A DNA stretch of 8,795 nt, taken from positions 1-8,795 of the forward strand of contig JAEORG010000303.1 of the NCBI GenBank assembly GCA_016841005.1, given 5' to 3'. Positions 1 to 7,266 of the stretch are shown in pieces (position 1 is the first letter of the stretch; the number at the start of each line of letters is the position of its first letter). A program made the translations under genes and the position numbers. The notes under the pieces were generated by a model, which was not told the DNA's origin, ran no database searches, and was given only the letters and a program-made list of their open reading frames with translations. The stretch comes from Candidatus Thorarchaeota archaeon. GTDB taxonomy: Archaea > Asgardarchaeota > Thorarchaeia > Thorarchaeales > Thorarchaeaceae.

Positions 1-476
1 ATGATCATATGATTGCTGCAATCTATAAGCCAACTGGATTATTCCACGATTATTGGAACTTTACATTTGTTTTGGAAGACACAGTTAGCCCCACAATAGA
101 GAATGTCACTGCTGTTTTCGACGCAGCTCAAAATCAAGTTGTATTTAGTGCATTGATAACAGATTTTGACCTTAATGCGACTAGTGTTTTTCTCATAGTA
201 ATAGATGGTCCAGTAGCTACAACAACACCAGAAATCCATGCGTTAGTATTCAATGGTACTCACTATACTGCGAGTGCTTCTAGAGCAGCCTTTACTAGTT
301 CAGAGGTCTTCTGCAAAGTCTCTGCTAAAGACAATTCAGGAAATGGTGCAGAGTCTTCAGTGCAATCAATACGATTCGCTGTTTCTGAACTAGGACCGCT
401 TGAAGTTATGCTCGCAGTAGGCGTCGGAGTTGCTGTAATAGCAGGAATAGCTGTGTACATGTTTAAACGTCGTTAG
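1..476 (+). CDS. C-terminal part of a membrane-anchored surface protein (5' end outside the window)
   Basis: The reading frame is open from the left edge, so the gene begins upstream and the ATG at position 9 is probably internal. Numbering from that Met, residues 25-127 look like one beta-sandwich (Ig-like or cadherin-like) domain. It has alternating hydrophobic strands, a DTVSPTI entry and a KDNSGNG turn typical of such extracellular modules. Four N-glycosylation sequons (N17, N32, N56, N82) fit an exposed protein. Residues 130-151 form one hydrophobic membrane span ending in a KRR tail, which is a C-terminal anchor with a cytoplasmic positive stop. I infer a cell-surface protein whose bulk lies outside the cell. 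The catalytic or binding function is not visible because the N-terminal part is missing. It converges on the 81-aa gene, leaving a 118-base gap. Confidence 0.75.
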   Translation, partial: DHMIAAIYKPTGLFHDYWNFTFVLEDTVSPTIENVTAVFDAAQNQVVFSALITDFDLNATSVFLIVIDGPVATTTPEIHALVFNGTHYTASASRAAFTSSEVFCKVSAKDNSGNGAESSVQSIRFAVSELGPLEVMLAVGVGVAVIAGIAVYMFKRR

Positions 477-500
477 GAATGCAAAGGAAAAGCAAGATGT

Positions 501-522
501 GCACTCTTGCACTCTTGCACTT
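501..522. repeat. Short tandem repeat, 8-bp unit GCACTCTT, about 2.75 copies
   Basis: Two perfect copies of GCACTCTT at 501-508 and 509-516 are followed by a partial GCACTT at 517-522. The repeat lies in the gap between the convergent ends of the surface-protein gene and the 81-aa gene. It could be slippage-derived. No T-rich terminator accompanies it, and no function is apparent. Confidence 0.6.
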
Positions 523-594
523 CCTGATTTGTCCATTAAAGTGAGGGAAGTGAAAATCAGACGAGGTGTATTGTTCATCACAGGAATTAACGAA

Positions 595-840
595 TCATTT
601 CCAATATCCGGATGGTACACTGTCCATAAGTGCATCAAACATGTTTTGATAGCGAGAAGCAGCATCTTCAAGATTCAATCGATGAGCCAGTTGTATTGTA
701 TCGAGAAGTAGAACCTTTAATTCATCAAAATCAGCCCAATATTCTTCAGAAACGTAGTCATATTGTTTGAGTCTTGTGGATAGTTCATTGATTCTGTCTT
801 CACGAACTGACATCTCTTCCAGTCTATCATCCTGAGACAA
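595..840 (-). CDS. Small acidic, probably helical protein of unknown function (81 aa)
   Basis: I do not recognise this family. The protein is hydrophilic, with no signal peptide or membrane span, so it is probably cytoplasmic. Residues 1-30 are rich in Glu, Asp and Arg with a leucine/methionine spacing suggesting an amphipathic helix or short coiled coil. Residues 34-73 look like a second helical segment. The C terminus carries a PSGYWK end. The start is TTG at 840-838, supported by a GAGGG ribosome binding site at 852-848, 7 bases upstream; the in-frame ATG at codon 10 has no well-spaced site. Only 14 bases separate it from the end of the 168-aa gene, so the two are probably co-transcribed. 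Real-gene status rests on this operon spacing and the ribosome binding site, not on homology. Confidence 0.65.
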   Translation of the reverse strand: MSQDDRLEEMSVREDRINELSTRLKQYDYVSEEYWADFDELKVLLLDTIQLAHRLNLEDAASRYQNMFDALMDSVPSGYWK

Positions 841-854
841 AGGACTTCCCTCTA

Positions 855-1361
855 TTATTCATTCAATTGTATAATTCTTGTTTCTCCAAGTGTACGCGGA
901 TCTTCGTCCTGATATTTACCTTTCACATCACGGATGGTGAGAGTACCGTCAACTTTGAGGTCTTCAACATAAGAACCCTCGTGTACTCCCCAAATACCAA
1001 CATCCGTGTTTTCTCGAACATAGAATAGACTTTGAGTAGCCCAAGAGTTTAGATCATCTATTTTATTAGCTTGAGTCGGTGCAGTTTCTTTTAGACCAAT
1101 CCAATCGTAACGAACCACGCAGTAGAATGGATCGCCGCTTAGTCTATCAGTTGTTTGGTCCATGGTTGATCCTTCCCATCTAAAGACAACGACAACACAC
1201 AACCATTTTCCAATCTCTTGAAAACTAATCGCACCTTCTGGAGATCCATCAGGTCTATGACTACCATATTCTGTGTAGTCACTAAGCCAAGGTAATACTG
1301 AATAGTTGATTATTCGTGCTTCGATATCTTTCATGAGAGCATCAGTCTTCATCTCATCCAT
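855..1361 (-). CDS. Hypothetical soluble protein (168 aa), first gene of a two-gene operon
   Basis: I do not recognise the family. The protein lacks a signal peptide and membrane spans, although residues 53-60 (WLCVVVVF) form a hydrophobic core strand. The rest alternates beta-like strands (80-88, 112-116, 121-127, 139-145) with polar turns. It contains several tryptophans (W25, W53, W62, W87, W107, W124), and the overall picture is a compact alpha/beta or all-beta domain. The first ATG (1361-1359) is used here; a second ATG three codons on (1352-1350) is possible. The gene diverges from the metallo-hydrolase gene with 63 bases between start codons and a shared TATA-like box at 1395-1401. It is followed closely by the 81-aa gene. 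Divergence from the hydrolase may mean joint regulation, but no functional link can be read from the sequence. Confidence 0.7.
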   Translation of the reverse strand: MDEMKTDALMKDIEARIINYSVLPWLSDYTEYGSHRPDGSPEGAISFQEIGKWLCVVVVFRWEGSTMDQTTDRLSGDPFYCVVRYDWIGLKETAPTQANKIDDLNSWATQSLFYVRENTDVGIWGVHEGSYVEDLKVDGTLTIRDVKGKYQDEDPRTLGETRIIQLNE

Positions 1362-1394
1362 CTAAACCACATTCCCTTCCCGAAGATTCACGGC

Positions 1395-1401
1395 TATATA
1401 A
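1395..1401. promoter_or_regulatory. TATA-like box shared by divergent genes
   Basis: TATATAA lies in the 63-bp gap between the 168-aa gene (minus) and the hydrolase gene (plus), and it reads TTATATA on the other strand. Its centre is about 27 bases before the plus-strand ATG at 1425, the usual archaeal TATA-to-transcription-start distance, so the hydrolase mRNA may be leaderless. On the minus strand the same spacing predicts a start near 1371, giving a leader of about 10 bases before the ATG at 1361. This is inferred from spacing only. Confidence 0.5.
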
Positions 1402-1424
1402 CTCATCGGTTCTCAAAATACTCA

Positions 1425-2345
1425 ATGCGTCGAAAGAAGGATATATGCCACAATCAAATTATCTTCCAGCTGATTACGGTGAAGGATGGCACAGACACGT
1501 CGATATCATTCAATAAGATTACACCAAATGTGATAGTTGCCAATTACAAATCATTCTACAATCTTAATGCAGCTGCAGTAGCTCTTAACAACTTCATTAT
1601 TGTCATAGATCCACTCTATTATCCATCACAGGGTAGGAAATTTAGAAAGCACATTGAATCAGAGTTCAAACTTCCAGTCAAATACCTCTTCATAACGCAT
1701 TACCACGGTGACCATGTCTTTGGTATGAGCGCATTCAATGATGTTGATGTAATTGGCACTGATTGCTTAGCTAGTAATATACTCAAGAAGATTGAAACAC
1801 AGTGGACACAAAAAGCTCTAGATGATTGGAAAAATGAAGATCCAAGCATTGCCGCTGAAATTGATGCAATGGTTTTTTGGCCACCTAACATTACGTTCGA
1901 AGATTCATATACAATTCACGATGACAGACTTACACTTGAATTGAAAAGATCTGGAGGGCACACAGGTTGTTCAGCTTTCGCATTCTTACCAAGCGAGAAG
2001 ATACTCTTTGCTGGAGACGATATCGCAGCATTTGATTGGCCATACATTAGTGATGAAACTGGATCTCCTGATAATTACATAAGAACCTTGGAATGCATGC
2101 TAAATCTCGATATCAATAAGGTGGTGCCAGGTCATGGTGTGATTGTGGACAAAAAACTCATCAAAGAATACTTGGATTACATATTGAAATTGAAACAAAT
2201 CGTAATCAAATCCATTACTAAGGGACTCAATCCTGAGGATATTGAAGTTCCTGAATTCTATGATCCAGCTACAGAATGGCAAATTCCTGAGGCTATGAAA
2301 TTCATGCACAAGTTCTATTCAGACCAGATGAACTGTGAATGGTGA
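1425..2345 (+). CDS. Metallo-beta-lactamase-fold hydrolase (306 aa)
   Basis: This is a zinc-type hydrolase of the metallo-beta-lactamase superfamily, in the broad glyoxalase II-like or general MBL-fold group. The full metal-ligand set is visible: the THYHGDH motif gives H92, H94, D96 and H97; H179 is in SGGHTG; D198 is in FAGDD; H237 is in VPGHG. The N-terminal strands (about 30-65) end in the IDP turn usual before the first helix. A helical insert with several tryptophans lies around 120-165, and a helical tail runs from 243 to the end. There is no signal peptide, so it is cytoplasmic. The substrate cannot be deduced. The ATG at 1425 has no ribosome binding site but sits about 27 bases after a TATA box, consistent with leaderless translation. 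A GTG at codon 19 (1479) is an alternative start nearer the usual family N terminus. Confidence 0.9.
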   Translation: MRRKKDICHNQIIFQLITVKDGTDTSISFNKITPNVIVANYKSFYNLNAAAVALNNFIIVIDPLYYPSQGRKFRKHIESEFKLPVKYLFITHYHGDHVFGMSAFNDVDVIGTDCLASNILKKIETQWTQKALDDWKNEDPSIAAEIDAMVFWPPNITFEDSYTIHDDRLTLELKRSGGHTGCSAFAFLPSEKILFAGDDIAAFDWPYISDETGSPDNYIRTLECMLNLDINKVVPGHGVIVDKKLIKEYLDYILKLKQIVIKSITKGLNPEDIEVPEFYDPATEWQIPEAMKFMHKFYSDQMNCEW

Positions 2346-2372
2346 TTGTAATTATTTACGAGCATTAGCACA

Positions 2373-2393
2373 AAATGCATTAATTTTTTAATA
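2373..2393 (+). promoter_or_regulatory. Probable promoter of the C25 protease gene, with a 14-bp motif repeated at 7198
   Basis: AAATGCATTAATTT at 2373-2386 runs into a T/A-rich TATA-like stretch (TTTTTTAATA, 2384-2393). The 14 bases recur exactly at 7198-7211 upstream of the microprotein pair. The end of the motif is 53 bases before the TTG start here and 56 bases before the TTG there. A transcription start near 2415 would leave a short leader containing the GAGGAGG site. Confidence 0.45.
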
Positions 2394-2423
2394 AGCACTA
2401 CTTCACTTCATATTTGATTCGCT

Positions 2424-2430
2424 GAGGAGG
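2424..2430 (+). promoter_or_regulatory. Strong Shine-Dalgarno that fixes a TTG start
   Basis: GAGGAGG lies 8 bases before TTG 2439-2441. It marks that TTG as the start of the protease, directly before the signal-like hydrophobic segment. No ATG lies in a comparable position. Confidence 0.8.
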
Positions 2431-2438
2431 AGTAAGAT

Positions 2439-5201
2439 TTGAAGAAGACTCCAATTTCACTGAAAATTACATCGATTGCAGTGGCATCGATGATTATTAT
2501 TTCATCTGTAGCTACGATTGAAATATATTTCTTAACAAATTCTAAGGGTGATACCAAATCCTGGATTGTAAACAATCCAAGCCAAAGTAGTCCCCTTGTT
2601 GATTATTCAGTTCCTGCAGACCTCGGAGTATGGGTTCCATTTATTTCAGCCGCTGAAGGCACTCCTTCTGAGGTTCATGTCACAAGTTCTAATACATCAG
2701 GAATCACGATTGAGGCTAATTTCCATGGATTTTGGAGGGGAAATGTTTCCATAAACGGTACTCGATTTCATCATCTAGAAATGCCTGGAGCAGGTTCATT
2801 GCAAATTCCAGGTGCACCAGTTCTACCATGTCTGTTCGAGTACATTGAGGTACCTCATAATATTAATATTTCAATTGTTATACTGGGTTCATCATCTAGC
2901 AAATTAAGTGGATATGATATAGAACCATCTGTTTATGAAGACATTCCTTACCCAGTTGCAATTGGCATTGACAGCATAGTACAGACAACACCTCTACCAA
3001 TAAGTTATGGTCCAGAGTACTCGGATAATTCTTTCTTCCCAAATAATCTGACGAGCACAGAAGGAGCATTAGAAAATGAATCAATGATTATGCGGAGACA
3101 CAGGTTGCTAGGACTTAGCTTTTATCCAGTCCTCTACAATCCAACCAACGACACTCTAATGGTGTATTCACAAATCGAAGTAAAAATAAACTACAGCACT
3201 GCAGCATCACTTCAACCAGTCGACGCATGTTTACGCTCAGATGTGTTCGACCGTATCCTGGGTAACACAGTATTGAACTTCTTCTCTATCTATTCGTCTA
3301 TTCCTATTCTAGCATATTCCCCCTTGAATGCAATACCTGCACAAGTATATGATGATGTCCCTGAGTACTTGATTGTAACAACTTCGAGGTTCAAAGCACA
3401 AGCAGATAGATTGGCAGATTGGAAAGATCGGAAAGGTGTTCCTTCGAAGGTTGTCACAGTAAGTGCAGGTGACGCAAATGAAGTTACACAAGTAATTCAT
3501 GATGCATACTTTAATGCATTATCAAACAATAATCCACCTCCATCTTATGGTCTGCTCTTTGGTGATGTTGATGATATTCCAACCAGATATGACACATCGA
3601 TGAGTTCCTGGTATTTCACACTTGGCCAAGGTCCGATTGCATCGGATCTAAGCTATTTCGATGTTCAAGGATCCGGTTACCTCCCAGAGATGGCCTATGG
3701 TAGAATATCAGTTGATACAGTAGAACAGGCAGAAATTGTCGTCGACAAGATACTTCAATATGAAAAAAATCCACCAGATGACACTTCATTCTACAAAGAT
3801 GCGTTTTTTGCTGCGGAATTTCCTGATACGAATCCTCTAGATGGAGAGGAGGACAGTGAATTCAAATTTGTAAGTGTTCTAGAAAGAATTAGGCATTTTC
3901 TGAAAGAGAATGGTTACACAGGCCATATCAATTATTCATCTATGTACATGAATTTTGACTATCCCGGTCACATTAGTGGTTCAAACAAAGATCTAGATGA
4001 TTTGGAACTATTTTGGAGCACACACCCAACCTCAAAATTAGTTTTAGATTCAATCTTCAGAAATGACTATGAAGATTTCTATAAGAACTTCGCATGGTTA
4101 GGTAGATATGACTGGCTTGGAGAGCCTTATGAACCCAATTGGGACAATCCTTTCTATGCAGATGCTATCGACAATGTCACTCGTAGTCTCAACGAGGGTA
4201 GATTCTTGGTCTATTACTTCGGACATGGTGGTTCCGAAAATATGGTTCGACTCGCATTAGGCTACCCGAGGGACTTTGTTGAGGGATGGCAACATCCATA
4301 CCTAGATTTGAATCATCCTCTAGTCAATATAGAAAACGGAGTTGAAACACCTCTAATAATAAGCATGGCATGCAGCACTGGATGGTTTGATGGGGAAACA
4401 GATGAGAGTGTAATGGAGCTTTGGTCAGGTCACGATCTTTTCGAAGATTATGCAACTGAGTGTTTTGCTGAAGACATCACAAGACTCGGTTATGAAACCA
4501 TGGAAATCAATGGCGCAGTTGCAGTGATTGCACCATCTCGTCCTGCTTATGCTCTTGTTGGTGCATACCTAATGGATGGAATAACAGCAGCATTCTGGCC
4601 CGAATTCACTGAGGACGATGGGGACCTCATATATGACAATGGAGGATCAGCACTTTACGAAATAGGACCAGCACTCATTGAAGGAAAGCTATATGCGAAA
4701 CAGAAATGGAGAGAGTGTTATGATAATGCACTAATAGGGTTTAGAGAACTTTGGTATCCTCAACATAAGGCTCCTACAACATTCTACGAATATCATCTCT
4801 TTGGAGACCCTGAAACACAACTCTGGACAGACGTCCCATCAATCTTTGAGGTAATACACCCAGCAAGTTTTTCACTTTCTGATGCTCAACTAGTTCCTAT
4901 AACCGTATTAGATGATGAGTCAGGGTTGCCTGTGGTTGGAGCGAAGGTATGCATTCGACAAATAGTTGATGGGGAGAAAGCTATCTATAAGGTAGGAGAA
5001 ACAGATACAAATGGTCAAGTGAGCTTTGAGATTGATGTGACGTCAGTTTCAAAAATTGATGTCACAGTAACAAAACACAATTATCGCCCGTATATAGGAA
5101 ATATGAATCCATTCGTATACATTGATCCTTTAGTACTGCTCCTCGCAGGAATAGGTATAGTGGTAATAATAATATTGCTCGCAAAGAAAAAGAAAGCCTG
5201 A
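2439..5201 (+). CDS. C25 (gingipain-like) cysteine protease, membrane-anchored at the surface (920 aa)
   Basis: This is a secreted endopeptidase of family C25, clan CD (caspase/gingipain fold). Residues 8-33 are a signal peptide or N-terminal anchor. Residues 75-260 are a beta-rich region in the place of the gingipain propeptide. The catalytic domain spans about 305-800, opening with EYLIVTTSRF. It carries the dyad: H596 in YYFGHGG and C645 in ISMACSTG, each at the end of a hydrophobic strand. FGDPETQLWT (788-797) closes the domain, as in gingipains. Residues 800-885 form an Ig-like or carboxypeptidase-regulatory-like domain (VGETDTNGQVSF). Residues 894-914 are a membrane span, followed by AKKKKA. 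The protein should therefore be tethered to the cell with its catalytic domain outside, probably for digesting environmental protein. Arg versus Lys specificity cannot be read. The TTG start is set by GAGGAGG. A microprotein gene follows 80 bases downstream. Confidence 0.92.
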   Translation: MKKTPISLKITSIAVASMIIISSVATIEIYFLTNSKGDTKSWIVNNPSQSSPLVDYSVPADLGVWVPFISAAEGTPSEVHVTSSNTSGITIEANFHGFWRGNVSINGTRFHHLEMPGAGSLQIPGAPVLPCLFEYIEVPHNINISIVILGSSSSKLSGYDIEPSVYEDIPYPVAIGIDSIVQTTPLPISYGPEYSDNSFFPNNLTSTEGALENESMIMRRHRLLGLSFYPVLYNPTNDTLMVYSQIEVKINYSTAASLQPVDACLRSDVFDRILGNTVLNFFSIYSSIPILAYSPLNAIPAQVYDDVPEYLIVTTSRFKAQADRLADWKDRKGVPSKVVTVSAGDANEVTQVIHDAYFNALSNNNPPPSYGLLFGDVDDIPTRYDTSMSSWYFTLGQGPIASDLSYFDVQGSGYLPEMAYGRISVDTVEQAEIVVDKILQYEKNPPDDTSFYKDAFFAAEFPDTNPLDGEEDSEFKFVSVLERIRHFLKENGYTGHINYSSMYMNFDYPGHISGSNKDLDDLELFWSTHPTSKLVLDSIFRNDYEDFYKNFAWLGRYDWLGEPYEPNWDNPFYADAIDNVTRSLNEGRFLVYYFGHGGSENMVRLALGYPRDFVEGWQHPYLDLNHPLVNIENGVETPLIISMACSTGWFDGETDESVMELWSGHDLFEDYATECFAEDITRLGYETMEINGAVAVIAPSRPAYALVGAYLMDGITAAFWPEFTEDDGDLIYDNGGSALYEIGPALIEGKLYAKQKWRECYDNALIGFRELWYPQHKAPTTFYEYHLFGDPETQLWTDVPSIFEVIHPASFSLSDAQLVPITVLDDESGLPVVGAKVCIRQIVDGEKAIYKVGETDTNGQVSFEIDVTSVSKIDVTVTKHNYRPYIGNMNPFVYIDPLVLLLAGIGIVVIIILLAKKKKA

Positions 5202-5221
5202 TAGTCAACAAGCTAGTAGGA

Positions 5222-5228
5222 TTTTTAA
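5222..5228 (+). promoter_or_regulatory. TATA-like box of the 38-aa microprotein gene
   Basis: TTTTTAA lies 21 bases after the protease stop codon. A transcription start about 25 bases on (near 5250) would leave a leader of about 30 bases containing the ribosome binding site GGAGG at 5267-5271. The small gene may thus be transcribed independently of the protease, although read-through is also possible. Confidence 0.4.
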
Positions 5229-5281
5229 GTAACCTCAACTCTGCTTTATGACTAATCGCGTTCAAAGGAGGAAAAAAGGCG

Positions 5282-5398
5282 ATGGAAGTTCCCAGTTGGT
5301 TATTCTGGCTATTAGTTATCTTAGTAATCTTCTTGTTCATCGAAGCTTTGCATATTGTTGACATCATCCCGAATGTTGGAATTGGATGGCCTAACTAA
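5282..5398 (+). CDS. Single-span membrane microprotein A (38 aa)
   Basis: ATG 5282 is preceded by GGAGG (5267-5271) at a spacing of 10 and ends at TAA 5396-5398. The peptide starts MEVPSW and continues as a hydrophobic span at about residues 7-20 (WLFWLLVILVIFLF), then Glu21-Ala22, an amphipathic stretch HIVDIIP with Pro30, and a tail ending GWPN. It aligns without a gap to the microproteins at 7267 and 7411: E21, A22 and P30 coincide in all three. LVIF and the terminal GWP also match the one at 7267. I know no family with this pattern and infer a small inner-membrane subunit or regulator. The three-way conservation and ribosome binding sites are the evidence that it is translated. It lies 80 bases after the C25 protease gene. 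Confidence 0.72.
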   Translation: MEVPSWLFWLLVILVIFLFIEALHIVDIIPNVGIGWPN

Positions 5399-5616
5399 CT
5401 AGTTCAGACCATCAAATAGATGGAATGCAGAAGAAGACTGCAAACATAACTAGTCGAATTTGAGAATGGGTAAATCATGCGAGATGTCAATATACTTGCC
5501 AATCAAATATACTTCATTCAAGTAGCTCTGTAGATCATTGGCATTATTGGGAGCTGGACTTCAATTAGCCTTGTCATAGTGTGCGATATGAGTCCACATT
5601 TTGATAAATAAGATGA

Positions 5617-7086
5617 CTAAAGCCTATTCTGCAAATCAGCAAAAAAAGGTCTCAAATAATTCAGATTATTTTCATCAATGAGCGATTGGAGCTGTGGAAG
5701 AATCTCTCTGAGGAGAATATCATCATTGTTCAGCATTGCCATTTCTGCTTTGAGCAATAGAACTTGTCCAAGTATTCCAGGTAGTTCTTCAGATATTGCT
5801 CTTTCTTCTAAGATTGCAAGTGATGGAGAAACTACATTACTTTGTGGAGAAGACATAATCTCAATTGCAGCCAGATGACGTAAGAATATGTTCTCCATGA
5901 GCAAGGCAGTTCCCTGATGTTCATAGATTTCTAGTCCCTGTTCAATACTGCTAAGAGCTAATGAATAGTCGCCTTGTTCCATTTCCAAAAGACCTGAAAC
6001 AAAATGAAGCCATGCCATTTGATCTTCATTTCCACCTTTTACAATCTCTTCTCGAATGGAATCAAGGATAGACTGAGCCTCTATCAATCGTTTTAACGAG
6101 ATCAATGCCCAAATTTGAAATAATCGAGCATGATTCAGTAAATATGGTCTACCACTAAACTGATCTTCTGCCATTTGACCCCATTCCAGTCCCGATTCAG
6201 AGTCGCCTATTGCATTATAATAAATCGAAAGGAAAGAAGAAGGATTTCCGTATTCAAAACCTGCTCTTTCAAGGACATTGACCGATTTCAAACATAGTTC
6301 AATTGCCCTATCGAAATCACCCTTTATTGCATCCAAAAAGCTCAGGTTATAGATAACATTAGCATAATTTGCAGGAATTCCTAAACTGGATTCAATTATT
6401 TGATACGCTTCTTCTAAGGCCAAGCGAGCTTGCGCTCTATCAAAGTTCACCGACCTACCTCCTTTTCGCATTAGGAGATGTGCTTTCCGCAACCTATCGT
6501 CAAATTCCTCAGCAATTTGTATTCCTCGTTCAATAAGACGAAACTGTTCCTCTGTGTCTCCGTCTATTTGCGCACGAATCGATAAGAAATCGCATAGAAC
6601 GATTTCATAGAATCCAAACTTTGGATTGCTCTGTATGAGTTCTTCTATTCTCTCCATGGTGGCTGATTCATACATTATTTTAGGGTAATTTCTAATATCA
6701 ACCTCAAACTTAATCAAATTCATTTCAAGAATTAACCAATCATCAGGATCTGTAGCAATGACAGCATCAGCTAGTTCATGGACCTTCTGCTCATCCTCGT
6801 AAACTCCTTGGTACACTGAAGAATAGAAAAGGTTTGGCCGAAGAATCTGATGATGCCCATATTTTTCTCTAATCTTGTCGACATATTTGTAATCCATCGC
6901 AAGCATAGAAAAATGAATAGCAAAGTACACAACCATTACTGGGTTTTCACTACTCAGAATACCTTCACATAATCTATGAACAAAGTCATAGTAGTCCGTT
7001 GCCTCATTCATTGTGGATTCAAGAATATTGCGGGTTTGGTCATCAATGAAAGAGAAGTACTGAGTAATCGTACCAATTGGTTCCAT
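5617..7086 (-). CDS. TPR-type helical-repeat protein (489 aa), cytoplasmic
   Basis: The protein is alpha-helical throughout, with no signal peptide or membrane span. Tetratricopeptide-like units are recognisable at about 240-275 (ANVIYNLSFLDAIKGDFDRA type, small residues at the helix-packing positions), 316-348, and 355-390 (FVSGLLEMEQGDYSLALSSI, a near-canonical TPR). Degenerate units cover 100-235 and 440-475. The arrangement resembles the TPR superhelices of MalT-like and related regulators. No DNA-binding or enzymatic domain is attached, so it is probably a protein-protein scaffold. ATG 7086 is supported by GGAGGTG (7098-7092) upstream. Its promoter probably lies at 7163-7172, and it diverges from the microprotein pair. 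The partner it binds is unknown. Confidence 0.82.
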   Translation of the reverse strand: MEPIGTITQYFSFIDDQTRNILESTMNEATDYYDFVHRLCEGILSSENPVMVVYFAIHFSMLAMDYKYVDKIREKYGHHQILRPNLFYSSVYQGVYEDEQKVHELADAVIATDPDDWLILEMNLIKFEVDIRNYPKIMYESATMERIEELIQSNPKFGFYEIVLCDFLSIRAQIDGDTEEQFRLIERGIQIAEEFDDRLRKAHLLMRKGGRSVNFDRAQARLALEEAYQIIESSLGIPANYANVIYNLSFLDAIKGDFDRAIELCLKSVNVLERAGFEYGNPSSFLSIYYNAIGDSESGLEWGQMAEDQFSGRPYLLNHARLFQIWALISLKRLIEAQSILDSIREEIVKGGNEDQMAWLHFVSGLLEMEQGDYSLALSSIEQGLEIYEHQGTALLMENIFLRHLAAIEIMSSPQSNVVSPSLAILEERAISEELPGILGQVLLLKAEMAMLNNDDILLREILPQLQSLIDENNLNYLRPFFADLQNRL

Positions 7087-7133
7087 CCAAGCACCTCCAA
7101 ATTCAATGTATCATAAGATGATGTTCTTAATCG

Positions 7134-7147
7134 AGAAAAATTTTTCT
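7134..7147. repeat. 14-bp perfect palindrome in the divergent promoter region
   Basis: AGAAAAATTTTTCT is its own reverse complement. It lies between the putative minus-strand TATA box (7163-7172) and the start of the TPR gene, close to the predicted transcription start near 7142. It may be an operator for a dimeric regulator. AT-rich palindromes also arise by chance, so this is tentative. Confidence 0.4.
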
Positions 7148-7162
7148 AAAGTCAATCATCTA

Positions 7163-7172
7163 TTTTATAAAA
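7163..7172 (-). promoter_or_regulatory. TATA-like box of the 489-aa TPR gene
   Basis: TTTTATAAAA is the best TATA candidate upstream of the minus-strand TPR gene. The usual spacing puts transcription start near 7142 and a leader of about 55 bases before ATG 7086. The element is symmetrical and might also be read rightwards, though the microprotein pair has a better-placed box at 7209. Confidence 0.4.
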
Positions 7173-7197
7173 CTTGGTCAAGAAAGATTATGAAATT

Positions 7198-7216
7198 AAA
7201 TGCATTAATTTAAATA
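7198..7216 (+). promoter_or_regulatory. Probable promoter of the microprotein B-C pair, carrying the 14-bp shared motif
   Basis: AAATGCATTAATTT (7198-7211) matches 2373-2386 exactly and overlaps the TATA-like TTTAAATA at 7209-7216. A start of transcription near 7238 leaves a leader of about 29 bases containing AGGAGG (7251-7256). Confidence 0.45.
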
Positions 7217-7266
7217 TCATTTCACAAATCTTCTACGACCGAAATGAATTAGGAGGAATTTGAATA

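Noticed and set aside
499..711. Plus-strand ORF of 70 codons across the end of the 81-aa gene
   Set aside because: It overlaps the better supported minus-strand gene, has no ribosome binding site and has a composition typical of antisense translation. The first codons come from the 8-bp repeat.
5062..5367. Minus-strand ORF of 101 codons antisense to the protease end and microprotein A
   Set aside because: It covers two supported plus-strand genes and a promoter. Its hydrophobic and charged pattern is the mirror of those genes, and no good start signal is present.
5426..5442. Inverted repeat TGCAG/CTGCA with a 7-base loop as a terminator
   Set aside because: The stem is only 5 bp and no T tract follows on either strand, so there is no support for a terminator.
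5476..5532. Short ORF starting MRDVNILANQ, possibly a decayed fourth microprotein
   Set aside because: The opening resembles the MDGRDVLII start of microprotein C, but the frame ends after 18 codons, lacks a hydrophobic span and the EA/Pro pattern, and has no strong ribosome binding site. No continuation in the other two frames of this strand restores the motif.
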